A stretch of 64,000 nucleotides of DNA from Deltaproteobacteria bacterium. GTDB taxonomy: Bacteria > Desulfobacterota > Binatia > UBA9968. The translations under genes and the position numbers were made by a program. The notes under the pieces were generated by a model. It was not told the origin of the DNA and did not search any database. It worked only from the letters and a program-made list of their open reading frames with translations. The DNA is taken from positions 1-64,000 of the forward strand of contig JACQUW010000292.1 in NCBI GenBank assembly GCA_016210115.1, read 5' to 3'. This document shows positions 47,973 through 57,227 of the stretch, one piece after another; position 1 is the stretch's first letter; each line of letters opens with the position of its first letter.

Positions 47973-49008
47973 GCCCAGCAAAATCCTCATCGTCCTTCAT
48001 GGCTCTATCGGGGATGTGACGCGGGCCATTCCTTTGGCGAATTTGATCAAGCGCGCTTACCCAAAGGCCGTTCTGGCATGGGCTGTAGAGCCATTGGCGT
48101 TTCCGCTTCTCCAGAATCTCCCGGCTATAGACGAGATCATCCTGTTTGACCGGCGCTGCTGGTGGAGGAGTGCAATCCCTTTCTTGCGTGAGATCCGTTC
48201 AAAGGGTTTTGAAATGGTCCTCGACCTGCAAAGACATTTCAAGAGCGGTCTCGTCAGTTGGTGCTCAGGGGCCCCTTATCGTTTGGGTTTTCATCGCCGG
48301 GATGCGAAGGAATTCAACTGGCTCTTCAACAACCTCCATATTCCGGCGTCCGATCATGAGATCTCAAAGTTTGACCACTACTTGAGATTTGCGGCGTTTC
48401 TGGACATTGAGCCGCGGCCGATCGAATGGGGATTTGAGTTGACGATCGAAGAGGAGAAGAGCGTGCGGGGCCTTTTGCGGGGAGTGAACGCTCCGTTCGC
48501 TGCGATTTTCGTCGGAAGCAGTTGGAAGAGCAAACAATGGTTTCCCGGGCAGACCGCCAAAACCGCCGCGCTGCTTCATGACCGCTTTGGGTTGGACATT
48601 GTTCTTCTGGGTGGAGAAGGAGATGTGAGTTTTGCCGGCGAAGTAGCGGGTTTTGTCTCCGCGGGGCTTCGAAACCTTGTTGGGCGAACCTCCCTCCGCG
48701 AAGCCATCGGGGTTCTTCGACGAGCGGAGCTCGCCGTAGGACCCGATACCGGTCTCATGCATCTTTCCGCGGCCGTGGGAACGCCTGTCGTGTCCTTGTG
48801 GGGCGCGACCAGCCCCGTCCGTACAGGCCCTTATGGCAACGAACAGTACGCGATACGGGGAAAGGCTGATTGCTCCCCGTGTTACCTTCGGGATTGTCCT
48901 ATTGGCCGGATCTGTATGCAATCGATCGGGATAGACGAGGTGGCGACGAAAGTCGAAAAAATCCTCTTTCAGAAAACTAGAGTCTATGGGAGCCAGAAGC
49001 AGGTTTGA
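47956..49008 (+). CDS. Heptosyltransferase (WaaC/WaaF family, GT9)
   Basis: ILIVLHGSIGDVTRAIPLANLIKRAYPKAVLAWAVEPLAFPLLQ...LAVGPDTGLMHLSAAVGTPVVSLWGATSPVRTGPYG. Confidence 0.92.
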   Translation: MEMKIKPSKILIVLHGSIGDVTRAIPLANLIKRAYPKAVLAWAVEPLAFPLLQNLPAIDEIILFDRRCWWRSAIPFLREIRSKGFEMVLDLQRHFKSGLVSWCSGAPYRLGFHRRDAKEFNWLFNNLHIPASDHEISKFDHYLRFAAFLDIEPRPIEWGFELTIEEEKSVRGLLRGVNAPFAAIFVGSSWKSKQWFPGQTAKTAALLHDRFGLDIVLLGGEGDVSFAGEVAGFVSAGLRNLVGRTSLREAIGVLRRAELAVGPDTGLMHLSAAVGTPVVSLWGATSPVRTGPYGNEQYAIRGKADCSPCYLRDCPIGRICMQSIGIDEVATKVEKILFQKTRVYGSQKQV

Positions 49009-49888
49009 GTTCCGGCGGGAAGGGTCATGGAATCTCCTGGTCTCTCCGGAAAGCTGGAGTCAGGATCTTTGGGAGGAAGTCCTCAGTCAAATCAAAAGAA
49101 TTGCCCCCTCCGGCCATCCGCAAACGACGCGATTCCGGCTTGATCAGGTCGTCTCCGCCGAGGAATATTACCTCAAGGTCTATCATGACTTGGACCTCTG
49201 GACGGGTCTCAAGGACGCGCTCCGAGACTCCAAAGCCTTGCGTGCGTTGAAGCAGGGCGAGGCTTTGAGATGTCGAGGATTTGATGTTCCACTCGCCGTT
49301 GCTGCAGGGGAGAAGAGGCAATTCGGGTGGCTTCAAAAAGCTTTTTTGTTGACCCGCGCCGTAAAGGCATTGCCGCTGCCTGATTTTCTGCGGGAGCAGG
49401 CGTGCATGCCGGCCCGAGTGATCGGGATGCGAATCAAGAGGGAGCGCGTCAAAAAGCTTGCGCTGGAAGTTCGTCGCCTCCACCAGGACGGCTTTGTTCA
49501 TGGCGATTTGATTCCAAGCAATATTATGGTGCAAACTGACGCTGGGAGATTTATCTTTTACATCATCGATCACGACCGCACTCGCCGCTATCCGCGTTGG
49601 GTTCCCCACCAGCTGTGGAAGAGAAATCTGGTCCAGTTGAACCGTATGGTTTTACCGGGAATCTCCCTGCAGGACCGGATGTGGTTTCTTAAGTGTTATC
49701 TCGGGAAAAAGTCCTGGGAGAAACGGGACCGCCGGCTGATCCGCTGGCTGGAATGGAAGACGCGTAAGCGACGGCAGGAATGTGAACGCATCCAGGCTCA
49801 GGTGAGTTTCAGAGAGTTAATGCGGTGGAACGGCCCGTTCAGCGGGTCGGCGCCGCAAAAGGATAACAGGTTGATCCAGTGGCATTGA
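48986..49888 (+). CDS. LPS-core kinase (WaaP/InaA-like), copy 2
   Basis: GFVHGDLIPSNIMVQTDAGRFIFYIIDHDRTRRY; N-lobe YYLKVYHDLDLWTGLKDALRDSKALRALKQGEALRCRGFDVPLAVAAGE. Confidence 0.82.
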   Translation: MGARSRFEFRREGSWNLLVSPESWSQDLWEEVLSQIKRIAPSGHPQTTRFRLDQVVSAEEYYLKVYHDLDLWTGLKDALRDSKALRALKQGEALRCRGFDVPLAVAAGEKRQFGWLQKAFLLTRAVKALPLPDFLREQACMPARVIGMRIKRERVKKLALEVRRLHQDGFVHGDLIPSNIMVQTDAGRFIFYIIDHDRTRRYPRWVPHQLWKRNLVQLNRMVLPGISLQDRMWFLKCYLGKKSWEKRDRRLIRWLEWKTRKRRQECERIQAQVSFRELMRWNGPFSGSAPQKDNRLIQWH

Positions 49889-50634
49889 TGATTAAACAGG
49901 GCGGCAAGCGCGTTGACCTATTTTCGTTTATGACGCCCGGCAAGATTTTGGATTTTCCCGCCGGGGAGGGAAAGGAGTCTAACGATCTACTTGAAATGGG
50001 CTTCCGGGTAATTGCCGCGGATCTTTTTCGGCCAAAAGAGAATGCGCGACCGGAGTACGTTCTCGCCGATGGCAACACTGTTTTTCCCTTCCGGGCCGTG
50101 GCCTTTGATTATGTTCTCTCCAGAGAAGGAATCGAGCACCTGGAAAACCAGGCGCAGTTTCTGAGGGAGTGCGCCCGGGTGCTCAAGACGGGAGGAAAAC
50201 TGGTTCTTACGACTCCGAACGTGCTTCACCTGAATGGCCGCGTGAGCTGGCTGCTTACGGGCCAGAGGATACTCAAACGGGGGCTGATTAATGAGGTGCA
50301 GACCGTCAGGAAAATCGACAACGGCAAGATCTACCATGGTCACGCTTTTCTGATTGATTACTTTCGTTTGCGCTACTTGTTACGGCTCTCAGGATTTGAC
50401 GGCATAGAGGTCTATACCGACCGGTACAGCCTGTCGTCCATAATCTTTCTTTGGTTGGTGCCGCTTCTGTTCACGGCTGCGCTGCTGTCCGTGAGGATGT
50501 CAATGACAAAGGATCGTAAAAAGCGGAAATTCTATGCCTACAAACCGCCTTTTAAAGAGATCTTGACGCACGTTTTTTCTCCAGCATTGCTTTTTGGCAA
50601 GAGAATGATGGTGGTGGCGGAAAAGAGGACATGA
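49888..50634 (+). CDS. Class I SAM-dependent methyltransferase
   Basis: ILDFPAGEGKESNDLLEMGFRVIAADLF...FDYVLSREGIEHLENQAQFLRECARVLKTGGKLVLTTPN. Confidence 0.85.
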   Translation: MIKQGGKRVDLFSFMTPGKILDFPAGEGKESNDLLEMGFRVIAADLFRPKENARPEYVLADGNTVFPFRAVAFDYVLSREGIEHLENQAQFLRECARVLKTGGKLVLTTPNVLHLNGRVSWLLTGQRILKRGLINEVQTVRKIDNGKIYHGHAFLIDYFRLRYLLRLSGFDGIEVYTDRYSLSSIIFLWLVPLLFTAALLSVRMSMTKDRKKRKFYAYKPPFKEILTHVFSPALLFGKRMMVVAEKRT

Positions 50635-51776
50635 AAATTGCCTTGGCCCATAAGCGCCTCGACCTTAGGGGAGGTACGGAAAGGGTTCTCTTTCGTACGG
50701 CGGAAGGTCTCAGGGACCGGGGTCACGAGGTGCACCTCTTTTGCGGAGAATTCCGCCTGCCGCCGCCGGCAGGAGTTATCGCCCATGAGGTTCCTTATCT
50801 GCCGTGGCCGCGAACCGCGCGCCTGCTGAGTTTTGCTCTGTGGGCTCCAAAGATCATTGCCCGCCATTCCTGCGACGTGGTGATGAGTTTTGACAAGATG
50901 GCGCGGCAGGATGTTTTTCGCAGTGGCGGAGGACCTCATCGACTCTTCCTGGAGAAGATGAAGAAACAAAGCAGTTGGTGGCGGGCACTCGGGTATCGGT
51001 TGAGCCCCTACCATCGCTCCGTTCTCCGCATCGAAAGGAGACAACTCGGACCAGCCGGAACTCGAAAGATTATTGCTGTTTGCGACCAGGTGAAGCGGGA
51101 CTTGATGGAGGCTTACGGCCTGTCCGATGAGAAGATTAGGGTTATCCATAACGGGGTGGACCTTGAACGGTTTCACCCTAAGCGCCGCTGTGAGATTGGG
51201 ACAAAACTGCGGGATGATTTGGGAATGCTTCCCGGCCGGCCCGTCGTCTTGTTTGTCGGGACCGGTTTCCGTCGCAAAGGGCTGGACCGGCTTCTCTCTC
51301 TCTGGGACCGGGATGACTTTCGGGAAACTTATCTGTGGGTTGTCGGCAATGATGCCCACCTTCCTCGTTACCGCCATCGGTGGGGACGTAAAGAAATCCT
51401 TTTCCTGGGAGCGCAATCTCGGGTGGAAGACTATTATGCCGCAGCGGACCTGCTCGTCCTGCCCTCTGTTCAGGAAGCTTTTGGAAATGTCGTGTTGGAG
51501 GCGCTTGCATCGGGCCTTCCCATAGTTACGATCCGGGGAGTAGGAGCGACCGATCAGATGGATGGGCCCCTAAGAGAGGGTATTCTCAAAGATTCTGAGA
51601 ACCCGGAGGAGTTAAGGGGAACAATCCTGAAGCTGCTCGACCCTAGCCAGTGGCCTTTCCTTTCCCGGGAGGCGAGGCGGATAGCGGAAAAATTTTCGTG
51701 GGAAAAATATCTCAACCAAGTCGAGTGGGCTCTGCGCGAAGTTTCGAGCGGCTCGCCTTCTTATGAGCCTCTCTGA
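50631..51776 (+). CDS. Glycosyltransferase family 4 (WaaG-like)
   Basis: KRLDLRGGTERVLFRTAEGLRDRGHEVHLFC...VIHNGVDLERFHPKRR...YAAADLLVLPSVQEAFGNVVLEALASGLPIVT. Confidence 0.9.
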   Translation: MKIALAHKRLDLRGGTERVLFRTAEGLRDRGHEVHLFCGEFRLPPPAGVIAHEVPYLPWPRTARLLSFALWAPKIIARHSCDVVMSFDKMARQDVFRSGGGPHRLFLEKMKKQSSWWRALGYRLSPYHRSVLRIERRQLGPAGTRKIIAVCDQVKRDLMEAYGLSDEKIRVIHNGVDLERFHPKRRCEIGTKLRDDLGMLPGRPVVLFVGTGFRRKGLDRLLSLWDRDDFRETYLWVVGNDAHLPRYRHRWGRKEILFLGAQSRVEDYYAAADLLVLPSVQEAFGNVVLEALASGLPIVTIRGVGATDQMDGPLREGILKDSENPEELRGTILKLLDPSQWPFLSREARRIAEKFSWEKYLNQVEWALREVSSGSPSYEPL

Positions 51777-52587
51777 AACCGTTTGCGATCTCGAATTCGC
51801 CTATTTGAATCGGTCTTTAATGGATCAACTTCAAATTGACGTTTCGACCGTCGCGGAGGCTTTCCGCGAAGAGGCAGACAATTGCATCGCGAAAACGGGG
51901 CAAAAAACCTTGGTGCGGCTCATTTCTCTTGGCTCCCAAAGGCTCTTTTTGAAGTTCTACACCGCGCGCGGCCCGTCTCGCTGGATCCGCGGCTCGGCGC
52001 GAAGGCGTGTTTTGCGCGCCTACGCCAATGCCTGTCGGCTGAACGTTCTGGGAATCAAGACGGCGCCTATCCTGGCAGTGATTCTGCGGGATGTGGAGAG
52101 GACAGGCGGCTGCAGCGGGCTCGTGACGCTCTCCTTGTCTCCGGCCAAGACTCTCACGCTTTTTTTTATGGAACAGCTTCCGGTTCCGGGTCATGAGGCG
52201 GCGCGACGTGTCCTTATCAAGCGGCTCAGCGACTTTCTTTGCGGACTGCACGATCGTGGAGTATACCCAAAGGACTTTAAAGACACGAACGTCCTGGTTC
52301 GTCAGTGCGGCGATGACCACCGGTTCTATATCGTGGATTGCGACGGCCTCTTGTTTTTGCGATCTCTCTCGCGGAGGCGGCGGATGAAAAATCTCGCTCA
52401 GATCGGCATCACGCTCGGAGAGGCTTTATCGCCGGCTGAGCGTCTTCTGTTCTTGAGCGCCTATGCCAATCGCTATCCCGAGCTAAAGATGGATCTCGAA
52501 CGAGTGGAACTGGGCTGGAAAAAAGCGATCGAGCGGCGCCAACTCCAGAGGGATCGTTTGACCACCATTCGCTCCAGGGGGCTGTAA
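51763..52587 (+). CDS. LPS-core kinase-like protein (WaaP/InaA-like), copy 3, altered catalytic loop
   Basis: GVYPKDFKDTNVLVRQCGDDHRFYIVDCDGLLF occupies the catalytic loop/metal site, with HRD replaced by PKD; N-lobe LFLKFYTARGPSRWIRGSARRRVLRAYANACRLNVLGIKTAPILAV. Start could be 51820. Confidence 0.75.
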   Translation: MSLSETVCDLEFAYLNRSLMDQLQIDVSTVAEAFREEADNCIAKTGQKTLVRLISLGSQRLFLKFYTARGPSRWIRGSARRRVLRAYANACRLNVLGIKTAPILAVILRDVERTGGCSGLVTLSLSPAKTLTLFFMEQLPVPGHEAARRVLIKRLSDFLCGLHDRGVYPKDFKDTNVLVRQCGDDHRFYIVDCDGLLFLRSLSRRRRMKNLAQIGITLGEALSPAERLLFLSAYANRYPELKMDLERVELGWKKAIERRQLQRDRLTTIRSRGL

Positions 52588-52632
52588 CGGGGTCGCAAGT
52601 GTCGGGCACCCCCTGCGATTCTGAGAAAAGTT

Positions 52633-53400
52633 GTGGAAGAGATCAGGTCCTACTCGCACCGAACTACCAACCAGAAGATTTTCCGGCTTCTGGCCAGCGG
52701 TGACCTGGCGCGCCAGAAAATCGTGGACGTCGGCGCCGGCGAGGGATATTTCACCGGGATCTTGGGTGAGTATTTGAAGGAGACCTACGCCATCCGGCCG
52801 GCCGATGTATTGAGAGCGTGCGACCTGTATCCGGAGCATTTCAAGTATCGAGAGGTTCCCTGCGATCGCATCGATCTGGCAATGAATCTGCCCTATGAAG
52901 ATAACATCTTCGATTCCGTCTGCTCCATAGAAGTGATCGAACACATAGAGGACCAGTTCCGTCTGATCAGGGAACTTTACCGGATCGCCAGGCCAGGCGG
53001 AAAGGTGATCGTAACGACGCCTAACATTATGAACGTCAATTCGAGAATTCGATTCATGCACTCGGGTTTTGGCCTCCTGTACAATCCTCTTCCCCTGCGC
53101 ACGAAAGATCCGGTTCGGCTTTCCGGGCACATCCATCCCATCGGATTTTACTATCTTGCGTATATGTTTTATCGTTGCGGATTCAGAGAGGTGCGAGTCC
53201 ACTTTGACAAACGGAAAAGGTCGGGAGTCTTGTGGGCGCTATTCCTGTATGGGATTATTTTGCCGGCTCATTGGAGCTTTCTCTGGCACATGAAGCAAAA
53301 AAACCGTTCGTTGTTTGAGGAAAACCGGCCCTTGCTGGAACAAATCAACCGCTTCGATATGCTGACTTCTAGAAGTTTGATTGTCGAGGGCGTGAAATGA
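52633..53400 (+). CDS. Class I SAM-dependent methyltransferase
   Basis: KIVDVGAGEGYFTGILGEYLKE...DNIFDSVCSIEVIEHIEDQFRLIRELYRIARPGGKVIVTTPNIMNVNSRIRF. Confidence 0.87.
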   Translation: MEEIRSYSHRTTNQKIFRLLASGDLARQKIVDVGAGEGYFTGILGEYLKETYAIRPADVLRACDLYPEHFKYREVPCDRIDLAMNLPYEDNIFDSVCSIEVIEHIEDQFRLIRELYRIARPGGKVIVTTPNIMNVNSRIRFMHSGFGLLYNPLPLRTKDPVRLSGHIHPIGFYYLAYMFYRCGFREVRVHFDKRKRSGVLWALFLYGIILPAHWSFLWHMKQKNRSLFEENRPLLEQINRFDMLTSRSLIVEGVK

Positions 53401-53458
53401 TAATGAGTCGAGGTGTTCTCCGACGGGTTTGTTACGCAGATGGCGATAGGGTAAGGCG

Positions 53459-54259
53459 TTGACGAAGAGTCTCGAACTTCCGGCGAAATCGGAAATCTCC
53501 GCGATCGTGGTTTGCTTCAACGAAGAAGATAACATCCGGGAGTGTCTGGAGAGCCTGAAGTGGTGCAACGAAATCGTGGTCGTGGACTCCTTCAGCACCG
53601 ACCGGACCTTGGAAATTTGCCGGCGCTATACGGATCGGGTGTTCCAGCGACCGTGGGCGGGCTATCGTGATCAAAAATCTTTTGCGCATTCGCAGGCAAC
53701 GAAGGATTGGGTTTTCCTGGTGGATGCGGATGAGCGTGTGACGCGCGAGCTCAGAGCTGAAATTCAGGCTGCGCTAAGCCGGTTCGGGAACCGGGTGGCC
53801 GCCTTCTCTGTGCCGCGTCTCGTCTACTATTTAGGCCGGTGGTGGTGGAGAGGCGGGTGGTACCCGGATTACGACATCCGTTTGTTCCGTCGCGATCGCG
53901 CCCGATGGGGAGGCCTGGATCCCCACGAAAAAATCCTGGTGGATGGAGAAATTCGACGCTTGAGCCATCCGCTGCATCACTTTTCCTACAGAAATATTCG
54001 GGACCATATCGAGCGGATCAATCACTTTACCACCGTTTCATCCAAAGAGCTGAAGCTCCAGGGAAGGCGATGGCGGTGGTCCGATAATCTGCTCAGGCCG
54101 CCTTTCCGCTTTTTCAGGTCTTATCTCTGGAAGAGAGGTTTTCTCGAGGGGTTTCCGGGTTTCTTTGTCGCCGTGACAGGTGCGGTGTACGTCTTTCTCA
54201 AGTATGTGAAGCTCCGCGAGCTGGAGCTAAGAGAGCGGGAGCAAGAAGGACGTGCGTGA
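53459..54259 (+). CDS. Glycosyltransferase family 2 (WaaE/KdtX-like LPS core)
   Basis: EISAIVVCFNEEDNIRECLESLKWCNEIVVVDSFSTDRTLEICRRYTDRVFQRPWAGYRDQKSFAHSQATKDWVFLVDADERVTRELRAEI; TTG start. Confidence 0.93.
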   Translation: MTKSLELPAKSEISAIVVCFNEEDNIRECLESLKWCNEIVVVDSFSTDRTLEICRRYTDRVFQRPWAGYRDQKSFAHSQATKDWVFLVDADERVTRELRAEIQAALSRFGNRVAAFSVPRLVYYLGRWWWRGGWYPDYDIRLFRRDRARWGGLDPHEKILVDGEIRRLSHPLHHFSYRNIRDHIERINHFTTVSSKELKLQGRRWRWSDNLLRPPFRFFRSYLWKRGFLEGFPGFFVAVTGAVYVFLKYVKLRELELREREQEGRA

Positions 54260-55349
54260 TAAACGGCGCCTCAAGATCCTGCATATCGATCCGGAAAAGG
54301 GATGGGGGGGTGGAGAGAGTCAGGTTGTCGGGCTGGTGGACCATCTTTTCTCTTGGGGACATCACAACGATATCGGTTGCGATCCCGAAGGGCGGTTGTT
54401 TGAAGAGACCGTGAAGAGAGGACTGGCCCCGTTTCCGATGCCGATTCGAAACGAGCTGGATCTGAGACCGGTTTGTTCGCTAAGAGAAAGGATACGCCGG
54501 GAGACGTATGATGTGGTTCATTTCCATACCAAGAGAGCTCATGCACTCGCTCTCTGGTTGGGCCGGAGGCGCCCCGGAACTCGATATGTGGTGACCCGGA
54601 GGATGGACTATCGGCTGAATCGAAACTGGTATAACGATCGTCTCTATAATCGGAGAGTGGACGGAGTGGTCGCGATCTCTGAAATAATCGCGCGTTTGCT
54701 GGTGGAAGGCGGCGTGCGGCGCGAGAAGATCCGTGTCATCCACAGCGGCGTGGACTTGGCTCGCTTTCAAACGGGTTCGCCCCTCGAGGTAAAGGACGGC
54801 CCGCCGGTGATTGGCACTGTGGCCGTTCTGGAAGAAAGAAAGGGCCACCATTTTTTGCTTGAGGCGGCTCACCTTCTGAAGGAGCGGGGCCATCATCCAA
54901 TTTATCGTTTTGCCGGAGATGGTTCTCAAAGAGGCCGGTTGGAGCAGATGATCAAGCGCATGGGGTTGGCGGACGATGTGGTTTTAACCGGGTTTGTCGC
55001 AGATATCCCGACGTTCCTTTCCACTGTGGATATTTTCGTGCTGCCTTCGATCAAGGAGGGTTTGGGGGTGGCGGTTCTTGAGGCTATGGCGGCCGGGAAA
55101 CCGGTCATAGCGACTCAAGTCGGAGGTATTCCGGAGCTGGTTCTTGATGGGATCACAGGGCTTCTGATCCCGCCTGAAGACCCGCGGTCACTCGCGGACG
55201 CTATTTCTTGCCTTCTCAAGCGGGCAGACCAGGGAAGGGAAATGGGCCGGAAGGGTCGGGAGATCGTTGAGCGCAATTTCACAATGGAGGCCATGGCGAG
55301 AAAGAATGAAGCTTATTACTATGATTTGTTGCAGGATAATTCGTTGTAA
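54252..55349 (+). CDS. Glycosyltransferase family 4
   Basis: ILHIDPEKGWGGGESQVVGLVDHLF...VIHSGVDLARFQTGSPLEVKDGPPVIGTVAVLEERKGHHFLLEAAHLL...DIFVLPSIKEGLGVAVLEAMAAGKPVIATQVGGIPELV. Confidence 0.93.
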   Translation: MRDKRRLKILHIDPEKGWGGGESQVVGLVDHLFSWGHHNDIGCDPEGRLFEETVKRGLAPFPMPIRNELDLRPVCSLRERIRRETYDVVHFHTKRAHALALWLGRRRPGTRYVVTRRMDYRLNRNWYNDRLYNRRVDGVVAISEIIARLLVEGGVRREKIRVIHSGVDLARFQTGSPLEVKDGPPVIGTVAVLEERKGHHFLLEAAHLLKERGHHPIYRFAGDGSQRGRLEQMIKRMGLADDVVLTGFVADIPTFLSTVDIFVLPSIKEGLGVAVLEAMAAGKPVIATQVGGIPELVLDGITGLLIPPEDPRSLADAISCLLKRADQGREMGRKGREIVERNFTMEAMARKNEAYYYDLLQDNSL

Positions 55350-55365
55350 AGAGGGGTGAAGGTTA

Positions 55366-56364
55366 TTGCCATCGGGTACATTGAAACGATTTCTGGCGCT
55401 CACCGGGAAATTCCGACGCAGGCACCTTCTGGTCGTCGGCGATTTGATGCTGGATCGGTTTATTTGGGGCGATGTGGAGCGGATCTCGCCGGAGGCGCCG
55501 GTGCCGGTGCTCAGAGTGACGTCGGAAAGTTACCGGCTGGGCGGCGCCGCCAACGTCATCCACAACATCAGATCTCTGGGTGGCGCCGTAACCGCGTGCG
55601 GTGTTATAGGGAAGGACGAATCCGGAAGGAGACTGCTGCAGCAGCTCCGACGGATCGGGATCTCGACGTCTGGCGTTTTTCTTCAAAGGGGATTCCAGAC
55701 AACGCAGAAGAGCCGCATTATTGCCCGGCCCCGGCATCAGCAGATCGTGCGGCTGGATCGAGAGAACCACGAAGAGATCGACAGGAAAGTGTTGCAGGAC
55801 ATCCGTCGCTATGTGGCGCGATTCGCCGTGAAGTGTGACGGCGTTGTTATCTCCGATTACGGAAAAGGAGTTATTCACCCCGAACTTCTCGAGACGGTCT
55901 CTGAGCTGGCTGAGCGCCAAAACATCCTCTGCGTGGCCGACCCAAAAAAAAAGAATTATCAGAGATACCGGAACGTCACGTTGCTCACGCCCAATAAAGA
56001 GGAGGCGAGCCAGGCTTCGGGTGTAGAGATCCGGGATGAGGAAACACTGAAAGAGGCGGGAAGACGGCTCCTTCAGATGTGGAGAGCCAAGGCGGTGCTG
56101 ATTACCAGGGGCCCCGATGGTATGAGTCTTTTCCGGCCCGGCCGGGAGGTCAGCCATTTCTCCACAGAGGCCCGCGACCTGTTCGACGTTACGGGCGCGG
56201 GAGACACGGTCGTCGCCGTTTGTGCTCTTGCCCTGGCCAGTGGCGCCAGTTATGACGAGGCTGCGGTAATGGCCAACCTTGCGGCGGGGCTGGTCGGCGA
56301 CGAAGTGGGGACCGTTGCCGTTCCCGCGGACCAACTCAAAGAAGCGATTCGAGAACGACGATGA
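55366..56364 (+). CDS. D-glycero-beta-D-manno-heptose-7-phosphate kinase (HldE kinase domain, PfkB)
   Basis: HLLVVGDLMLDRFIWGDVERISPEAPVPVLRVTSESYRLGGAANVIHNIRSLGG...LFDVTGAGDTVVAVCALALASG; TTG start. Confidence 0.94.
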   Translation: MPSGTLKRFLALTGKFRRRHLLVVGDLMLDRFIWGDVERISPEAPVPVLRVTSESYRLGGAANVIHNIRSLGGAVTACGVIGKDESGRRLLQQLRRIGISTSGVFLQRGFQTTQKSRIIARPRHQQIVRLDRENHEEIDRKVLQDIRRYVARFAVKCDGVVISDYGKGVIHPELLETVSELAERQNILCVADPKKKNYQRYRNVTLLTPNKEEASQASGVEIRDEETLKEAGRRLLQMWRAKAVLITRGPDGMSLFRPGREVSHFSTEARDLFDVTGAGDTVVAVCALALASGASYDEAAVMANLAAGLVGDEVGTVAVPADQLKEAIRERR

Positions 56365-57227
56365 AAAGCATGACCGGTTATGGGGAGGCTGAGGCTCATG
56401 GAGCAAGGGCGAAAATCGCCGTCCAGGTGCGCACGTTGAACCACCGCCATCTGGATATCCAGCTGAGGGTTCCGCGGGAATATCTTTCGATAGAAGAAGA
56501 CTTTCGGAAAATGATCCGCCAGAGAATCTCGCGAGGCCGGGTCGAGCTGTTTATCAACCGCTCGGCTCTGGCCCAGACCCAGGATCGCAAGCTCGAGCTG
56601 GATGAACGGCTGCTGCGGCAATACTTGCGCTCGCTGCGGTCAGCGAGAAAACGATTTGGTTTAAAAGGGGAGGTTGAGATCTCGCTCCTCTGCAGTCTTC
56701 CCGAGCTCTTTCACGTCCGGGAGGGAGAACCGAAAGAGGGCGAAGAAAAAGGCTTGGTCCTTCGGATGTTAGGCGCGGCTCTCAAGAATCTCGAAGCATC
56801 CAGAGAACGGGAGGGGCGGCAACTCAAAATTGATATCGAGCGCCAGGTCGGACAGCTGAAAAAAATCTCTTCCCGTTTACACGCAGAGACCCGCAAAGTT
56901 GCCCGTCAGGCCAAAGAATCTCTGATTTTTGCGGAGCGGGGAAATTCATTGGAGACCTCGCCGGGAGAGGGCGAAACGGGGGTCCGAATTTTCAAGGGAG
57001 ACGTCAATGAGGAATTGGTGCGCCTGGAAAGCCATGTCAAGGAGTTGGCGCGTCTAAGCCGGGAGCGTGTCCCCACCGGAAAAAGAATCGATTTCCTTCT
57101 CCAGGAAGTGCAGCGCGAACTTAACACGATAAGCTCCAAAGCCCCACAGCTCGAAATCGTGCGCCTGGTGCTGGCGGGGAAGGAGAGCGTCGAAAAGATC
57201 AGGGAACAGGCGCAGAATATAGAGTAA
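56361..57227 (+). CDS. YicC-family protein
   Basis: MKSMTGYGEAEAHGARAKIAVQVRTLNHRHLDIQLRVPREYLSIEEDFRKMIRQRISRGRVELFI...GKRIDFLLQEVQRELNTISSKA. Confidence 0.95.
   Translation: MKSMTGYGEAEAHGARAKIAVQVRTLNHRHLDIQLRVPREYLSIEEDFRKMIRQRISRGRVELFINRSALAQTQDRKLELDERLLRQYLRSLRSARKRFGLKGEVEISLLCSLPELFHVREGEPKEGEEKGLVLRMLGAALKNLEASREREGRQLKIDIERQVGQLKKISSRLHAETRKVARQAKESLIFAERGNSLETSPGEGETGVRIFKGDVNEELVRLESHVKELARLSRERVPTGKRIDFLLQEVQRELNTISSKAPQLEIVRLVLAGKESVEKIREQAQNIE

Noticed and set aside
55363-56406. 347-aa minus-strand ORF
   Set aside because: Antisense to the heptose-7-phosphate kinase gene; translation resembles no known family.
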